From Saturnia japonica (lineage: Eukaryota > Arthropoda > Insecta > Lepidoptera > Saturniidae), in the NCBI GenBank assembly GCA_033032175.1, contig CM065325.1, positions 6,104,930 through 6,168,929 on the forward strand: a stretch of 64,000 nt of DNA, in the 5' to 3' direction. Below the pieces are notes generated by a model, which saw only the letters and a program-made list of their open reading frames with translations, had not been told where the DNA came from and did no database searches. Shown here piece by piece: positions 32,378-44,983 of the stretch. How positions within the stretch are numbered: position 1 is the stretch's first letter; the number at the start of each line of letters is the position of its first letter. The position numbers and the translations under genes were made by a program.

Positions 32378-33225
32378 TATTAATGTACACTTATGTAACT
32401 AAACATATTTTCAAGACACATTCAAATCTGAGCCCGAGGAAAACTACATTGTACATACATGTGTACATATTGAAACATTTTGTAAACACTAATTTATGAA
32501 CCGTAGTCCAAGGTACAATAAAAACTATGATTCAGTTTTACATATTATGCGCGTATTTATATTTAACAAGTTAACTGTCCACAGACCATAATATTATGTG
32601 GTCTGTGTAATAAAATGTATTCTGTATAATATTGTATATTTTACAACACAAAATTATTCTGTGAATTCCAAATTAATCTACTTTTAAGAAAAACAGAACT
32701 GGAATTATGGGACATTTTAAATCTGGAGCTTGGACAGATTACCTGTTAAATCGTTTTAATAATTAATAAAAATTTTTGAAAAGCAAATTCAAATTACATT
32801 GGAATTATTTTTAGACCAACGTAACCAATTTCTTATCGCGAGGAAGTAAATTAAATTAAACAAGTAAATTACACCCCACTAGTGCACCACTACACAGCGA
32901 GCTAACCAAAGAAATCCGCTCTTTCACTTCTTTACCACCTATGTATACAGCTCTCTCACGTTTTTAATTAAACTTCAGCAAGTTCAAGTATATTTTTTAC
33001 AGAATCAAGCTTCCAAGCTTTACATAACGTTGAGTTTTTTCTATTGGGATTAATTAATAAATATCCACTAAGTTTTTGCAGTACATTTTTACTAGAGGAT
33101 ATTTTTACGTATATAAGTTACACTGTACCATTATTTTTATTAATTTATTTATGAGCCGTAGTAAACAGGCATATTATAATAATGTGAAATGGTCATTAGA
33201 GTTTATACCTATTTACCTATTGCAA
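32378..33225. other. Non-coding DNA, nothing recognised
   Basis: AT-rich. A small inverted repeat, 'cagaccataatattatgtggtctg' (about 32580-32605), is the only structure noticed. Confidence 0.4.
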
Positions 33226-33860
33226 TTGCAAAAAAGTCTCTGTTTCTTCTGCATGCCAATGACTTGTAGCAAATCAGCAACATTCATTGCTATGCTGACG
33301 ATAGCACTGTGGATGTCTTGTACACTGGCCGTGCTAATATCTCTCGGGAATACTTCGATGAGAGCCGCAACAAACTTGTGTCTGAAGTCGAGTCTTTATT
33401 AACTAAAGTCTCGGACTGGGGTCAACTAAACTTAGTCCAGTTCAACCCTAAAAAGACACAAGTCTGCGCGTTAACCGCTAAAAAGTCACTATTTGTAGCA
33501 ACTCCTCGTTTTGAGAACACGGGGAGTGCCACAGCCACAGCCAAAGCCAGTATCGGAATTCTTGGTGTCGTCATTTCGAGTGACGTCCAGTTCCGCGGTC
33601 AGTTGGAAAGTAAGGCCAAATTGGCCTCAAAGAAGCTTGGTGTACTCAGTAAGGCGAGACGGTACTTCACTTCGGCTCAAGCCTAAATCTTCATAAGGCG
33701 CAAACTCGACCCCACATGGAGTATTGTTCTCATCACTGGGCGGGAGCCCCCCAGTACCAGCTACTTCTCATTCAGCATAGGGCGGCTCGAGTTATTGACG
33801 ATCAAGCTCTTTCCGATCGGCTTGATCCATTGGCTCTGCGTAGAGATGTTAATTAATATA
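33226..33860 (+). pseudogene. Fossil reverse transcriptase of a Jockey-type LINE
   Basis: In one frame the DNA reads SLFLLHANDL, stop, QISNIHCYADDSTVDVLYTG (catalytic YADD kept), then NLVQFNPKKTQVCA, LGVVISSDVQF, KLASKKLGVLSKARRYF. After a shift near 33685 it continues with RPHMEYCSHHWAGAPQYQLL and DRLDPLALRRDV. These are blocks 5 onward of an RT and its C-terminal extension in insect Jockey-like LINEs. One stop and at least one frameshift are visible, and both ends are missing. The longest open piece is 33309-33686. Confidence 0.85.
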
Positions 33861-33959
33861 TATTTGCAAATATATTTGATGATTTGAACTGAGTGGCAGT
33901 ACTCTACATTTATGTGAGCGTGTAAATTATTTTATTCTATCATCAATAGTTTTTGCAGC

Positions 33960-34200
33960 GCACGCGATGTATAGAATATTTTGGTAATTTTTTTACACCT
34001 TGGGTTATATTATTGGAGTTTTAGTAAGGATCCCTAATTTTTTTGAAAATTGAATGTAGCCTATATCATTCTGAGACAGTGTAGCTTTCCAACAATGAAA
34101 TATTTTTTCAAATCGGTTCAGTAATTTCGGAGCCTATTTAATGCAAACAAACAATCATATCTTTCCTCTTTATAATATTAGTATAGATATACCTGCACCT
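33960..34200 (+). repeat. Dispersed repeat copy, 3' part
   Basis: 'tcattctgagacagtgtagctttccaacaatgaaat' followed by 'caaatcggttcagtaatttcggagcctatt' and the end 'ctctttataatattagtatagat'. This is a well-preserved 3' end of the tagctgtg-headed family. Confidence 0.75.
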
Positions 34201-34379
34201 ATGTCCACATATGTCTTGAAGTGACTTAACGAACATGAAGCCATGACTTATATATAGTAACAGTGCAAAGAAAATGAGCAATAAGTTACAAACTTAATGA
34301 CTTCTACTTAAAAATGGTACAAAAGTACCTATGTCAATCAACATGTTATATTGGTTTAACACAAATCGTCTAACTGTAC

Positions 34380-34510
34380 CATGAACAAGGGCAATAACTT
34401 ATACACTTTTTTATCGCAGTTTAGGTATTAGTTGATATAGGTTATCAGTACAAGTAACTTATATTTATTGAGTTTTAATATTTCAACACATTATATTGAA
34501 AGTGTATAAG
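34380..34510 (+). repeat. Diverged extra copy of the LTR start
   Basis: 'catgaacaagggcaataacttatacac' and 'attagttgatataggttatcagt' are diverged copies of text at the beginning of the candidate LTR at 34511. They lie immediately before it, as if its first part had been duplicated. Confidence 0.4.
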
Positions 34511-34917
34511 TGTTAGTTGACATGGGTTATCAGGACTATGAACAAGAGCAGTAATTTATACGCTAATATACCTAATATTGTGTAACAGTACGTCCATTCG
34601 CAAAACGCAAACATTGAAATCTTATCAGTCGGAGTATCGTAAACACGGAAACAAAATTTCAGGAAATGGCTCTCGATATTATCATCTCTCTTTTTAAACA
34701 AGTATGTATATAAGCGAGGCACAGTTGGACCAGAGACAGACATCAAAGAGAATACGAAACTACGAATACTAGACTATAAACTATACTATAACTAGAAGCT
34801 ACGAGAATACTAGAAGAAATCTACGAAATGTACGTCTGCGACTAAGAACACTTGTGAAGAATGTAATTGAACTCTTTAACCACAGGTCACAGCATTTTAT
34901 TATTCGCGAGCATAACA
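34511..34917 (+). mobile_element. Candidate solo LTR, family uncertain
   Basis: It starts TGTTAGTTGACATGG and ends GCGAGCATAACA (TGTT...AACA inverted ends), 407 bp. It contains a core promoter-like 'tatataagcgaggcacagttgg', with TATA box and an initiator-like CAGTT about 20 bases on. No gag or pol lies beside it. The flanking pentamers (ATAAG and ATACA) do not match well, so the boundaries or the call may be wrong. Copia is a guess from LTR style only. Confidence 0.45.
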
Positions 34918-36080
34918 ATACAATAATATATAAATAAAATTTAATTTATGCTTTTAAAATACATTATTTGTATGATTTCTAGAGATGAAAATCGAGCCAA
35001 GGTGTATATTTCAAATACAAAAGTCCAATAATCAGTCAACCCTATTCGCTTTGTAGATTATAATCACTAAGTAGTATGAATGCAATATCATCCCGTACTC
35101 GTCTGAATACAAAACAATCAGGTAAAAGGACATTCATTCTGACTTTATTGGTAAACAACTCGTAGTTAGCTGCCGGCTCGATACGCTATTGTCATATGCT
35201 ACACACATGTAGTTACGATGTATTTCAAAGCCGATTAAAGCGATTATTATCAACCTGTATGCTAGTTGCAACTAGGATTGGATACTAACATTATTTTTTA
35301 TCGGGTAATTAGTTATTTATTATTTTCTAACCATATAAATTCAAATAATTTAAAACAGTTCATGGGAACATTCTGGGAATAAAATCATCACAGATTTCGG
35401 TTAAAAATTTCATATAATGTTATTTGCTTTTATAAATTTTACGTTACTTGGAATTCATTTAGAAAACTTAATGCGATAAATTATTAAAAGTTTTTATCTA
35501 CTCGGTTAATTGACTAATTATCTTGAATAGTAAAATTGTTATGACTTGAAACTTTTTAACTCAATTAAAAACTCTATTTAGTTTTACTTAGCAATCGCCA
35601 TAACGTCATTTAAGTTCAGGTGAGTCTGTGGTCATAAAGCAAATCCTATAAAATTAAAAAAAAAATGGTATTATCATTGAAATTATTAATATTGTACTAA
35701 AAGGGGTGATACAAGTGTAATGTTAATCGAGTATTTATTATAGACAAACTTTTTTTAAATGAACTATTGATATTTATTTATTAGTTCATCTTTAAAAACA
35801 GGCCATGGTCCTTGAGAAGTACTACATTAATTTGGATACGAACAGTCGAACATCAGAAGGAAGAAAAACAAAGTAAGTCTTGTCATCAAGTATCCCTCTT
35901 TTAAAAAAAAAGTCTTTAACTATTGCTCTATAACTTTTTCTTAAAAGAAACGTCATAGTATAAATAATAACGATTAACACACTATGTCCAGTTGTACAAC
36001 ATCATACTTCAGAACTAAGTAAAAATAGAAGTACCTACGCTTGATAAAACGTTTCTCCACTTTAGTTTATTTAATATATT
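34918..36080. other. Non-coding DNA, nothing recognised
   Basis: AT-rich. Bases 35150-35280 are a little less degenerate but match no other part of the window. Confidence 0.35.
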
Positions 36081-36084
36081 TAGA

Positions 36085-36260
36085 TGTGTCCCGGCAGCTG
36101 CACTTGAAAGCCAATTCACCCGCTCTAGGCTTAGTATGTTACCATTTTTACCCGACTGCGGAAAAGGAGGGTTATGCTTTTCGAGCGTATGTTGTATGTC
36201 TATTTCTTTGGCACGCTCTGTAGCCTAAACGGCTTGTGGGTCGTAGGCACTGTATTATAG
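36085..36260 (-). repeat. Two dispersed-repeat fragments
   Basis: About 36085-36135 ('cccggcagctgcacttgaaagccaattcacccgctctaggctta') belongs to the family also seen at 40665-40720 and 44865-44910. About 36145-36240 is the inverted partner of 12905-13030 ('cgactgcgg', then 'gacatac...' in reverse). Confidence 0.6.
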
Positions 36261-36694
36261 GTACCGCCCGCCTCCCACATTATTCTGCATAATAAAAATG
36301 CGCTCACGATACTTGATCATTATTTTGTTGCCGGGTTATTTTAAAACTGTAATATCTCCTAAGATATTCATTTAAATCAATTACTGTAAGGGGAAATTTT
36401 GTTCAAAATTAAATACTTGTGATGAATAACGTATTTATTTCGACAAGTATTAAAATACCATGTATATAAAAACACCTTCGCAAACAATTCGTTATTTTAG
36501 AACAAGTTTTATTACCATAAAAAAGGTTATATCGTGTAAACCTTAAAAGATAACCATATGCTGTCGAGGACTTTTTTTGAACTTTTTAAGAGAAACAATT
36601 TTATAACACACGACTATTGCGTAACTTTAACCATTCACGTAGCGCACTTAGTGGAAGCTCTCAAAAGGAATAAATTTCCTCCATTTTTGCAACA

Positions 36695-36872
36695 TTTTTC
36701 ATTGATGCTCCGCTCTTATTAGTCGTAGCGTAATGTTTTATAACCTATAACCTTCCTCGATAAATGGACTATCCAATACTAAGATATTTTTTCCATTCGA
36801 AGTAGTAGTTCCTGAGATTAATGCGTTCAACCAAACAAACAAACTCTTCAGTTTTGTAATATTAATATAGAT
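36695..36872 (+). repeat. Dispersed repeat copy, 3' part
   Basis: 'ttttataacctataaccttcctcgataaatggactatcc' then 'gtagtagttcctgagattaatgcgttcaaccaaacaaacaaactcttcag' and 'gtaatattaatatagat'. This is a familiar lepidopteran repeat end, reasonably well preserved. Confidence 0.75.
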
Positions 36873-36879
36873 GTGATAA

Positions 36880-38060
36880 CAACCGACACCGTTAAAATAA
36901 AAATATTCATTAATAAACATTATTTCAGATACTTAATTCACCAATACAATTGATTACCGATAAATTTCTCGAATATCAATATATTTAGGCTATGAAATAC
37001 ATTATTATAAATATATACTAGGAGATCGAGCGCTTGACTAATTTCCGTTCGCATTCACCACCATTCACCGCATGCCGCTTCGACTTCCAATGTTATTTCT
37101 TCAACAATTTTGAATTGAAAAAAGACAAACACAAACTGTATGTATAGAATCTATGTTACAATGCAACTAAGATTTATGTCGTGTGTCTATCAGTCCTTAG
37201 ATTGTTCTTACAGGCCTAACTTTAATTCTAACATATGAATTAAATAAAACAATTTCCTACTGGTGAACTACCAGTGAAAATTAGTGTTACGCAAGCACCA
37301 TTACAATTTCACTGAGTGAGTATAATTTTATGTAAATATAAGAAGCTTTTTCTGCTGATAAGGATTTAGTAAAAAAAAATTATTAGACAAGGCTATTATA
37401 AAAATGAGATAATTATACTCATAATAAATGTTATCAATTATATTTTGAAATAAAATTTATAAATTTTGGGTCTGTTTAGTATAGCATTATGTTTTTTATA
37501 TAATAATCTATAAAACAACCCTTAACTATGAAATAAGTCTACACTTTCTGGATAATACAAATTAGAAATATAATTATCAAATGAGTTAAACAAATATTTA
37601 AATAAAATATGTAACTAAAGAATTATAATAGAGAATATACATTTACAGGTCACTCGAAAACATCAATAGCACTATACTTTGATAACGAAATTAAATCGTG
37701 AGCGACCTCTAAACTTAACATCAACTTAAAAATTTCAGAACACTTACTTTTAATGTCAACCATAGTCCACAAATAAATAATGAGAGAAAACATTTAAAAT
37801 GAAAAAAATTTTTTTTTTAACAACTTTGGAATTAAAACAAAAAACTTCAGCGACTTTTTGAAAAATTTTAACTGGGTTCATTTTACGTTGAGTATTCTTA
37901 AAAAATTTAAAATTTTCAAGTGTAAAGTAAAAAAAACTTTTTTTGTGCCATCCTATTATACTTAGACATATAAAGAAGTTAATTTATTATATTTGATGTG
38001 ATGTATATTTCCCCCGAACATAGCACTGTTTTAAAATTGTAGACGTTTGAAACAATAAAA
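36880..38060. other. Non-coding DNA, nothing recognised
   Basis: Strongly AT-rich with poly-A and poly-T runs. Confidence 0.35.
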
Positions 38061-38079
38061 AGCTTTATAGCAGCCTCAT

Positions 38080-38285
38080 TTGAAAGATAAAACTGTCGAA
38101 TATCCTCGACGCGTTAATCTACGTCAAACGCCGAAAGATCATAAAGCGAATTTGCATAAAATTTTGTCCATTCGAAGGGAATTCACGGGCACCAGCGACG
38201 ATTTTTTATGCGTGCCCATTAGGGGGCATTACGGCCGAACGCCGCGCCGCCCTCTCGCGCACTTTTACTGAAATAATATTTTCAA
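38080..38285. promoter_or_regulatory. Candidate conserved non-coding element
   Basis: A GC-richer, non-repetitive 200 bp in an AT-rich desert, with repeated CATAAA / TTTATG words (gatcataaagcg, tgcataaaatttt, ttttttatgcgtgcc) and 'gggggcattacggcc'. CATAAA/TTTATG are posterior homeodomain-type sites. The word content alone cannot prove regulation. The 63-codon ORF across it (38080-38271) has no family resemblance. Confidence 0.25.
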
Positions 38286-38289
38286 GCTG

Positions 38290-39400
38290 TTGAGTTGCAT
38301 TTTATTTCGGGTTCTGTCAGCAAATGAGTTTCTAAGCGTAAATAAATCTCACTGCCCCCTGCAGTAAACTGAACTTCCATTAGAATCGTTTTATGATCTA
38401 AATCGTATTGGGGAAAATATGAATGAACCTTCATCAACAAGTAAATATGTAGTTATTTTTATTTATATCTTCCGAACAAAAAATATGCGTTCTTGGTTGA
38501 TCTATATTTAAAAAATTACAGTTTTTTTTGGCAAAAGAAACATGCAACGCCATGGTCATCACAATCACCATCACAACTTTTCTGAAATCATTTATTCTAT
38601 TTATTTAATAAATGTATAAAATATTCAAATATTATGTTACAAAAGTTTTTTGTTTTTTAACTTAATGCCGATTCTTTTTAAATATAATTAATTCTCTACC
38701 TTTATAGATTTATGTCATTCATAATTTTTACTACACTACAAACTCCTCACCAAAAATATATATATATACTCTGAAATCTGTATTCAACTTCATAAAAGGG
38801 AAATTATTTACATATTGATTTATTTTTTTAAAAGATCAAGCTGGAATTTTGTTTCAAGAAATAAATAAAATAAACATTTTTTTTATGTTTAGGTACGCGA
38901 AAAAGCCAGAAACACGTCTAACAATACTCAAATCTGTAAACACATTTTGAGAATCGAACGTACGCTAAAGGTACATATTAAGCGTGACATCTGATTCCTT
39001 CGGTGAGTATACAGCGTCAAATCCACAAGTTATTCCCAATATCCCAATATCCGGCGAGACGCCGCCACGACTCCACTGTATATACATATATCAATACACG
39101 GATATGTGTTGCTCTAATAAAATATACTGGTAAAGTCATCGAGCTGAGAAAGCACACAAGCCAAAGCCAAAATTTATGTGGAAGACAAGTCCAGCTAATT
39201 ATCTTCGTTCAAGTTTATAACTTTTTATATACACGTTACAAATAAACCCACTAATCACAAAAATCAAAATTATTTGACATACATTATAAGCCGGAAAGCG
39301 TCACCGTAACTTTTAGGCAAATATGTGTTTTAGAATTAAATAATTACATACTTTATTCTGTTAATAATACTGTAACAATATAAATAATCCAATATTGTTG
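38290..39400. other. Non-coding DNA, nothing recognised
   Basis: AT-rich, with a short (TA)n at about 38757-38768. An 80-codon ORF at 39003-39245 is unassigned. Confidence 0.35.
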
Positions 39401-39404
39401 TAAT

Positions 39405-40215
39405 TATCCAAACTAATATTATTATAAATGCGAAAGTAACTCCACTCTGTCTGTCTGTTAGTTACGTTTTCACGCATAAACCGCTGAACCAATTTTGATG
39501 GTTTGTTGATTTATTGACATTTATATACCTATTTATTTATTTATTTGGCATACCAACAGAATAACAACGTATCATACATGTTTATATTTTAGTTAAACGA
39601 ACATATTTCAATAATTATGTAGTACTCCACTTATAGGCGAGCACAGCATGCAAAAATTTTCGAACGTTAATATTAAGTAAATATAGTATGTTAACAAAGC
39701 TGATAACAATTATAATATTAATTTAAAACTAACAATAATAATACAAAATAACGTTAATAATACCTATTGTAAATTATCTGGATTATACATTTTTGCTACA
39801 AGCGTATTCTTTCATTGTGATATTTCACGTGTGATGACTCCGACGTGATTTGAACTTCGCTTCCTTCCAAGTTCCTTCTGACTTTTTGACAAACTTCAAA
39901 CCAATTTTTATGAATTTTGATATATTAGACCTTGGAGAAGGGCAGAAGAAGTTTTATTAGGATGGTTAATGTGTTGGATTCATATTGTCATATAATTTCA
40001 ATACCATACACACATTTGATAAAGCCCATGTATGATTTTCTTTTGGTTTATCATATTCCGAGATCAGCCGGTTATTTGCAATAATATAGCGGAGTAGTAT
40101 AGATCTCGACCACCATACACACACTGATAAGTTACAAACCCATCTATGAATTCCTTTTTGGTTTGTCGTGTTCCAAGATCAATCTGTGTATATCCAATAA
40201 TACACAGACGGAGTT
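39405..40215 (-). repeat. Dispersed repeat interrupted by a LINE tail
   Basis: The right-hand end of the family appears inverted at 39405-39505 ('actaatattattataaatgcgaaagtaactccactctgtctgtctg'). The body resumes at about 39835-40215 with text complementary to about 59255-59310 and tandem units like those at 58795-58980. Between them sits a minus-strand LINE tail (39515-39790). The order implies the LINE landed in an existing repeat copy. Confidence 0.65.
39515..39790 (-). mobile_element. 5'-truncated LINE tail, nested
   Basis: Reverse complement of the family at 18000-18282, ending in ATTT repeats at 39525-39545 (AAAT on the minus strand). Matching blocks include 'gtactacataattattg' and 'gcatgctgtgctcgc' on the minus strand. 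It interrupts the surrounding dispersed repeat. Confidence 0.65.
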
Positions 40216-40589
40216 GCGGGTACCGGTTACTATAATTATATTTGTAAATATGTAACAGACAGACAGACAGAAATATGTAGACGTTTGTTATATATGCAGA
40301 TTGCATATTTCAATGATGATTATAACTTAGCAGTATTGTTGCCCAAGAGATCCGAGTATTTAATCTAAAAAAAACATTGCACCCGGATTGCTTTTTAGTA
40401 TCAATTCGTGGCCTAATTAGTTTTACCACGGTTTATTTAGTTATAATTAAATTAATAAAACAACATGAATAAAATATATCATTAGAATTTTATCTAAGAC
40501 ATATTTTTCGTACCTATTTCATCTAATTTTTTGTCAACTTAAATGCTACAAATATGCTACAAAACAATTAAATAGAATATTCCACCATA

Positions 40590-40800
40590 GCATGGCGGTA
40601 CGGCTTTTTCTAATGCACACCTGGCTAGCTACCACCCTCAAGTTGAAAATCTGTCACCAAGCACCTATAAGTGTTCCGGCAGCTGCACTTGAGAGCCGGT
40701 CCTCTCACTAAGCTAAGCGTGTCACCATCTTGAGCCACATCGTCACTTACTAACATCAGGTTATATTGTGCCAAACGCTATAACATTAATAAAGATTTTT
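40590..40800 (+). repeat. Dispersed repeat (ccggcagctgcacttgagag family)
   Basis: 'gctagctaccaccctcaagttgaaaatctgtcaccaagcacctataagtgttccggcagctgcacttgagagcc' has relatives at about 44815-44935 and 45425-45560, with a fragment at 36085. It ends near 'aataaagattttttttaaa', resembling a retroelement 3' end with a poly(A) signal. Confidence 0.65.
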
Positions 40801-41102
40801 TTTTAAATAATATGTCTCATCCTCTCTTTCGTATTCCATGGAGTTTTAACATAATATTATGTACATGTATGAAGGCGAGCCTTCACCGCCACCTTCGCAC
40901 TTACACACGCTTACAAATCTTATTTGTGCTGGCTCCAACAAGGAATTCGTTTTACTTCGCTATCGGCAGTTTTATCACCTTGAACGTATTACGTTATACC
41001 TTCCTATTATAAAACTTTAAGACATTCGAATTCCATCCCCACTGCGAGTTTGTGTATTTTCTGAATGTTTTGAGAGTGACGATATAAAAAGATATACTTA
41101 TT

Positions 41103-41150
41103 TAAACAGTAGCGGTGTGCCCGCGGCTCCACACACGTTTTTATTACGCA
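41103..41150 (+). repeat. Dispersed repeat head
   Basis: 'gtagcggtgtgcccgcggctccacacacg' is a diverged tagctgtg head. The body that should follow is missing or unrecognisable. Confidence 0.5.
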
Positions 41151-41253
41151 GTAGTTATTTACATCCAGTCATTTTATTTTTACTCATATGATTTACATTT
41201 CATAATATAGTCTATCAATTGGAGAATGACATGTATTTCCAGTGTACAATTTT

Positions 41254-41325
41254 TCCATATAACGATAACTCTCTATAACGACAAAAAATGCTCAGTCCCT
41301 AGAGTTTCGTTATAAAGAGTTTATA
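41254..41325 (+). mobile_element. Right end of a second pogo/Tigger-like element
   Basis: 'ccatataacgataactctctataacgacaaaaaatgctcagtcc' through 'gttataaagagttta' matches 14423-14488 of the element at 13821-14494 almost base for base. The left end and the terminal ACTG are absent, so it is a fragment. Confidence 0.75.
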
Positions 41326-41654
41326 CATACATATACAGCTCAATAGTTTTATAACGTCATTTTTATTTGTATATGTAATAAAAATTTCATAAAAATACAG
41401 AAAAAACCGAGAAAAGGCTAGAAGTTAACAGAGTAAGAGTATATAGATAGATAAACATAAAATCGCATATCATTAAAAAAAATTAATTCATCTACAAATA
41501 CCATATGGGCAGATATTTCTAAAAACTGGTTTGACATGACTTCCTGACTGTATTGCCCAGATCAATATAAGATCAGATCACCATCACGTCACCAGTATAA
41601 GTCTCTCCGCGCTACGGTCGACTTGCTAATCCCCGCCATATTTTTTAAATTTTT

Positions 41655-41770
41655 TTTTAGCTCTGACTATACTTTACCATAAGGGCCCTGAAGCCGCTGC
41701 GGCTTTTACAACTTCACCGAACATGCGCTCGTCTCTGTTATATAGGCGCTTGAGATGAAGTTGATACATT
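41655..41770 (+). repeat. Dispersed repeat (tgactacactgtta family)
   Basis: 'taagggccctgaagccgctgcggcttttacaacttcaccg' matches the copies at 22485-22690 and 47960-48110. Confidence 0.55.
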
Positions 41771-41774
41771 ACCT

Positions 41775-43860
41775 CGTAAAGTCAATACACTACACTGACT
41801 GTCCAGTTTTTTGTTTCATCCTTCCTCTTTCTTGTTTTTCTTTCATTACTTGATAATTATAATTTATTAATTAATATAGTGTATAAATTAACATAAAACA
41901 GACGAGCATTAATATGCGAAAACAGATAAATGGTGTACAAATAATGAATATTTCGTATCCATTTACAATTTAAACACTGTATGTTTTTCAAATAAAATTA
42001 AAAAGTACAAAATAAATATTTAGAACTCCCGTTTCGGAGTTAAAATGTGTACATAACTATTATAAGTACGCAAATGTTAAAAACTCAAGAGACCACGCCA
42101 AAATGATTCTTTGAACAGGTGGGCAAACCGACCACCACTAGAGATTTCAATTTATCGACGCTGGATGATTTTATTCTTATTTTACCTCCTTCTTTGAAGA
42201 TCGCAAGACGCAACATAAACCAATATAGAAATGGGTTTCTTAAGTAGTTCCCCACTCAAAATACGTTGCTCTTAACGAAGATTACAGTCCACTCTGATCT
42301 AAAAGGAAAATGTCGATATAAAAGTGAGGGGATCTTAATGTGTACACAACGAAAAGGATTGTGGGTCAAGCAATCCAAAAATTATATTCAAGTTTATTTT
42401 GGCTATAATTACGGGGTATTTTAATTTGTTTGTTATTGCTTAGGGAAAAATAGAATGATTGCGCGTATGTGGTTAGCTTTGTATTATTTTTCCATAATTA
42501 CTTATATTCTCTTTACTCTCTAGGTAATTATTATCGAACGTACGTATGTACGTACGTATATAGTCTTATCGAAGGAAAATCATACATTTTCTTTCCCCAA
42601 TCAGTAATTCACACACACCTCATATTTATATATTTTGCAACAACATCAGAATGTTGGCTTAATTTCATTCAATAAATAATACAACTATTTATTATAGGTA
42701 ATGAATAAGGTAATAAGTTATGCATAGAGAAAAAGGAACCATCAAACACTTAAATATAAAATATCTTCTGATGAATGATACTCATAATAAAATTTTAGAT
42801 TAAAACTAAGTACCCATATCCTGCGTTAATTGCATAATGAGGAGTATAAACGCTTTTGGCGTGTTTTTTGTTTGGAAACAAGCCAAGTGATCCCATCCGG
42901 TAGTGATCCTGCAAATTCACTGCAACGTATCCAGACGGGCTTTTTAATAGCAAAATACCCACTATTATTACATTTTTTCGGAAAGTTTCAAAATTTGGAA
43001 CATTTTTATTACATTACTATTTGTTTCCTTATTGGCACAAGCGAATTACAGACAAAAATATGATTAGAACATAACTCTTAACGTATTTGGATGAAATATT
43101 TATTAAACTACTACTACTATAATTATAATAACTCTAGCATAATTGCTTATTAAAAGTAACTAAAATATTTACATTTTGCTATTACCACTTCAATACCAAC
43201 TATCGGATCCCGGTCGTATTTCGGGACTGTATTTGTACAAATGCCGGGATTTACGGGATTAAAAAAAAATTAAAAGTTGTTATGCAAATATTACATAACA
43301 CGAAACGCATAACTGTCAAATCACCGTTTTTCCAGATGATTTATTTTGATTAGTTAGCATTTGCGCCGACTTGGTTCGGAGACAAAACATTGGATGTATT
43401 ATTATTTCTTAGATTTTATTTTCGCTATACAAATAAGAAAATAAGAAGTAGGTAAAGTGTCTAACTATTTGAAGCCATATCCTCATAATTTAATAAGGTG
43501 AATACTGATCTCTGTATAGTAACGTGCTGGTTACGGGAACGTTAGTTTTATTATTTATATATTTTTAAGTTAATTGTATTAATTTTAAGTGTTATCGATA
43601 AAATTATTCGGTTTATTTTGAAGGTACTTTGAAGTTTTACGATTTTGTTTATCTTCCCTTTTCTGGCAAGACTTAAAACGTAACCATATCTGGTCATTTT
43701 AATATGATTAATATTGATCTGTGTAGAAGAATAACGTATGTTATTACGAAATTTTATGTTTAATTAAGTTGATATTTGTTTTTGGAAATTAAAGTGTTAT
43801 AGACAGAAGTTCTTGGTTTATTTTAAGAGATTTACGTTAAATATTTTTTGTTTAATTTTT
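41775..43860. other. Non-coding DNA, nothing recognised
   Basis: No gene or element is seen. A CGTA-rich palindromic run lies at about 42538-42560. ORFs of 68 and 77 codons are unassigned. Confidence 0.35.
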
Positions 43861-43864
43861 TGAA

Positions 43865-44200
43865 CATAGACTATTTTCTGTTTGACATTTGCAGTATTCG
43901 CTGAACCTAAACATTGAGTATTTATTATCTACATCACTTTTCGTTGAGTAACAATGTCAATATTTTGGGGGGTCTAAGTTCAATGGCACTGTTCAGGTTA
44001 GGATTCGCAGTATTAATTTATTTTATTTAATATTTTAATAACAGATATTATAGATACATTTTAGCTTTCTGCACTCCTTCTACTTATAAACTTTAACCAT
44101 GCCAAATCTCATAGTCTTCCGTACACGCAATACGCTTAAAAAGGGGTTGAAAGCTTTTGCTTCACGTATTTAGTTATAGATACCGTTGACTTGTTTTGTA
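43865..44200 (+). repeat. Inverted partner of 22985-23235
   Basis: 'catcacttttcgttgagtaacaatgtcaatattttggggggtctaagttcaatggcactg' is the reverse complement of text at about 23130-23200, with few differences. Flanking blocks ('gaaagcttttgcttcacg') also correspond. Both are copies of one dispersed repeat. Confidence 0.7.
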
Positions 44201-44814
44201 CTATCTCATAGTAGGGATTCGAACTTACATCGATCGAAGAGCTATCCGTACACGATACCAATGAACGGTTCATTGCATCATTAATATATTTGCAACAGAG
44301 AAATCAATAGCAATACTGATAAAATAACGAATATTGTAACACGTTCAATATACTGAGCAAATAGGGAAATTTGATTGGGAACGTCATGATTGTGTTCGAG
44401 AATAAACAAATGAAGGCGCGTGTTGGTGCAAGGAGCGAGACCCAGCACGCCCCACGCGGCCCACGCCCCACGTCCCACGGCGAGGCGGACGACTTACTAT
44501 AAAAAAAAATAAGAATGTAGAAAATGTGTTCTGTTTTATTAGAGAGGCCAATAAATTCTGTACGTGTACCAACGTAGTGGATCACTGCGCGACTCGGATC
44601 ACATGAATTATATTCTTTGTCGTAACTTATAAGAAATTTCTGTTCACCTTTGCTTTATAAATCTTTTTTTTGTTATATATGGCTATGGAAAAGAGTTTAG
44701 AAGCAATGATGGTTACGCGGCAGCGTGTTCGGACACACGTCGATGGAAGGAATGCATCGTGATGAAACCACAACATGGTGGCATTTTATAATATCAAACT
44801 GTCTGGTTAGTTAC

Positions 44815-44935
44815 CGCCCTGAAGTTAAAAATGTGTCGCCAAGCACTTAAATGTATATAAATGTGTTCCGGCAGATGCACGTGAGATCCAATTTCTCCAA
44901 TAGGCTGAGAATAACGTCAGATGAGATTGTGGTCA
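44815..44935 (+). repeat. Dispersed repeat (ccggcagctgcacttgagag family)
   Basis: 'agttaccgccctgaagttaaaaatgtgtcgccaagcac' and 'gttccggcagatgcacgtgagatcc' are diverged from 40620-40720. Confidence 0.55.
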
Positions 44936-44983
44936 AAAGCTAAACTTATGTAAAGTATCAAAAAAATTATGGTGATATGATTA

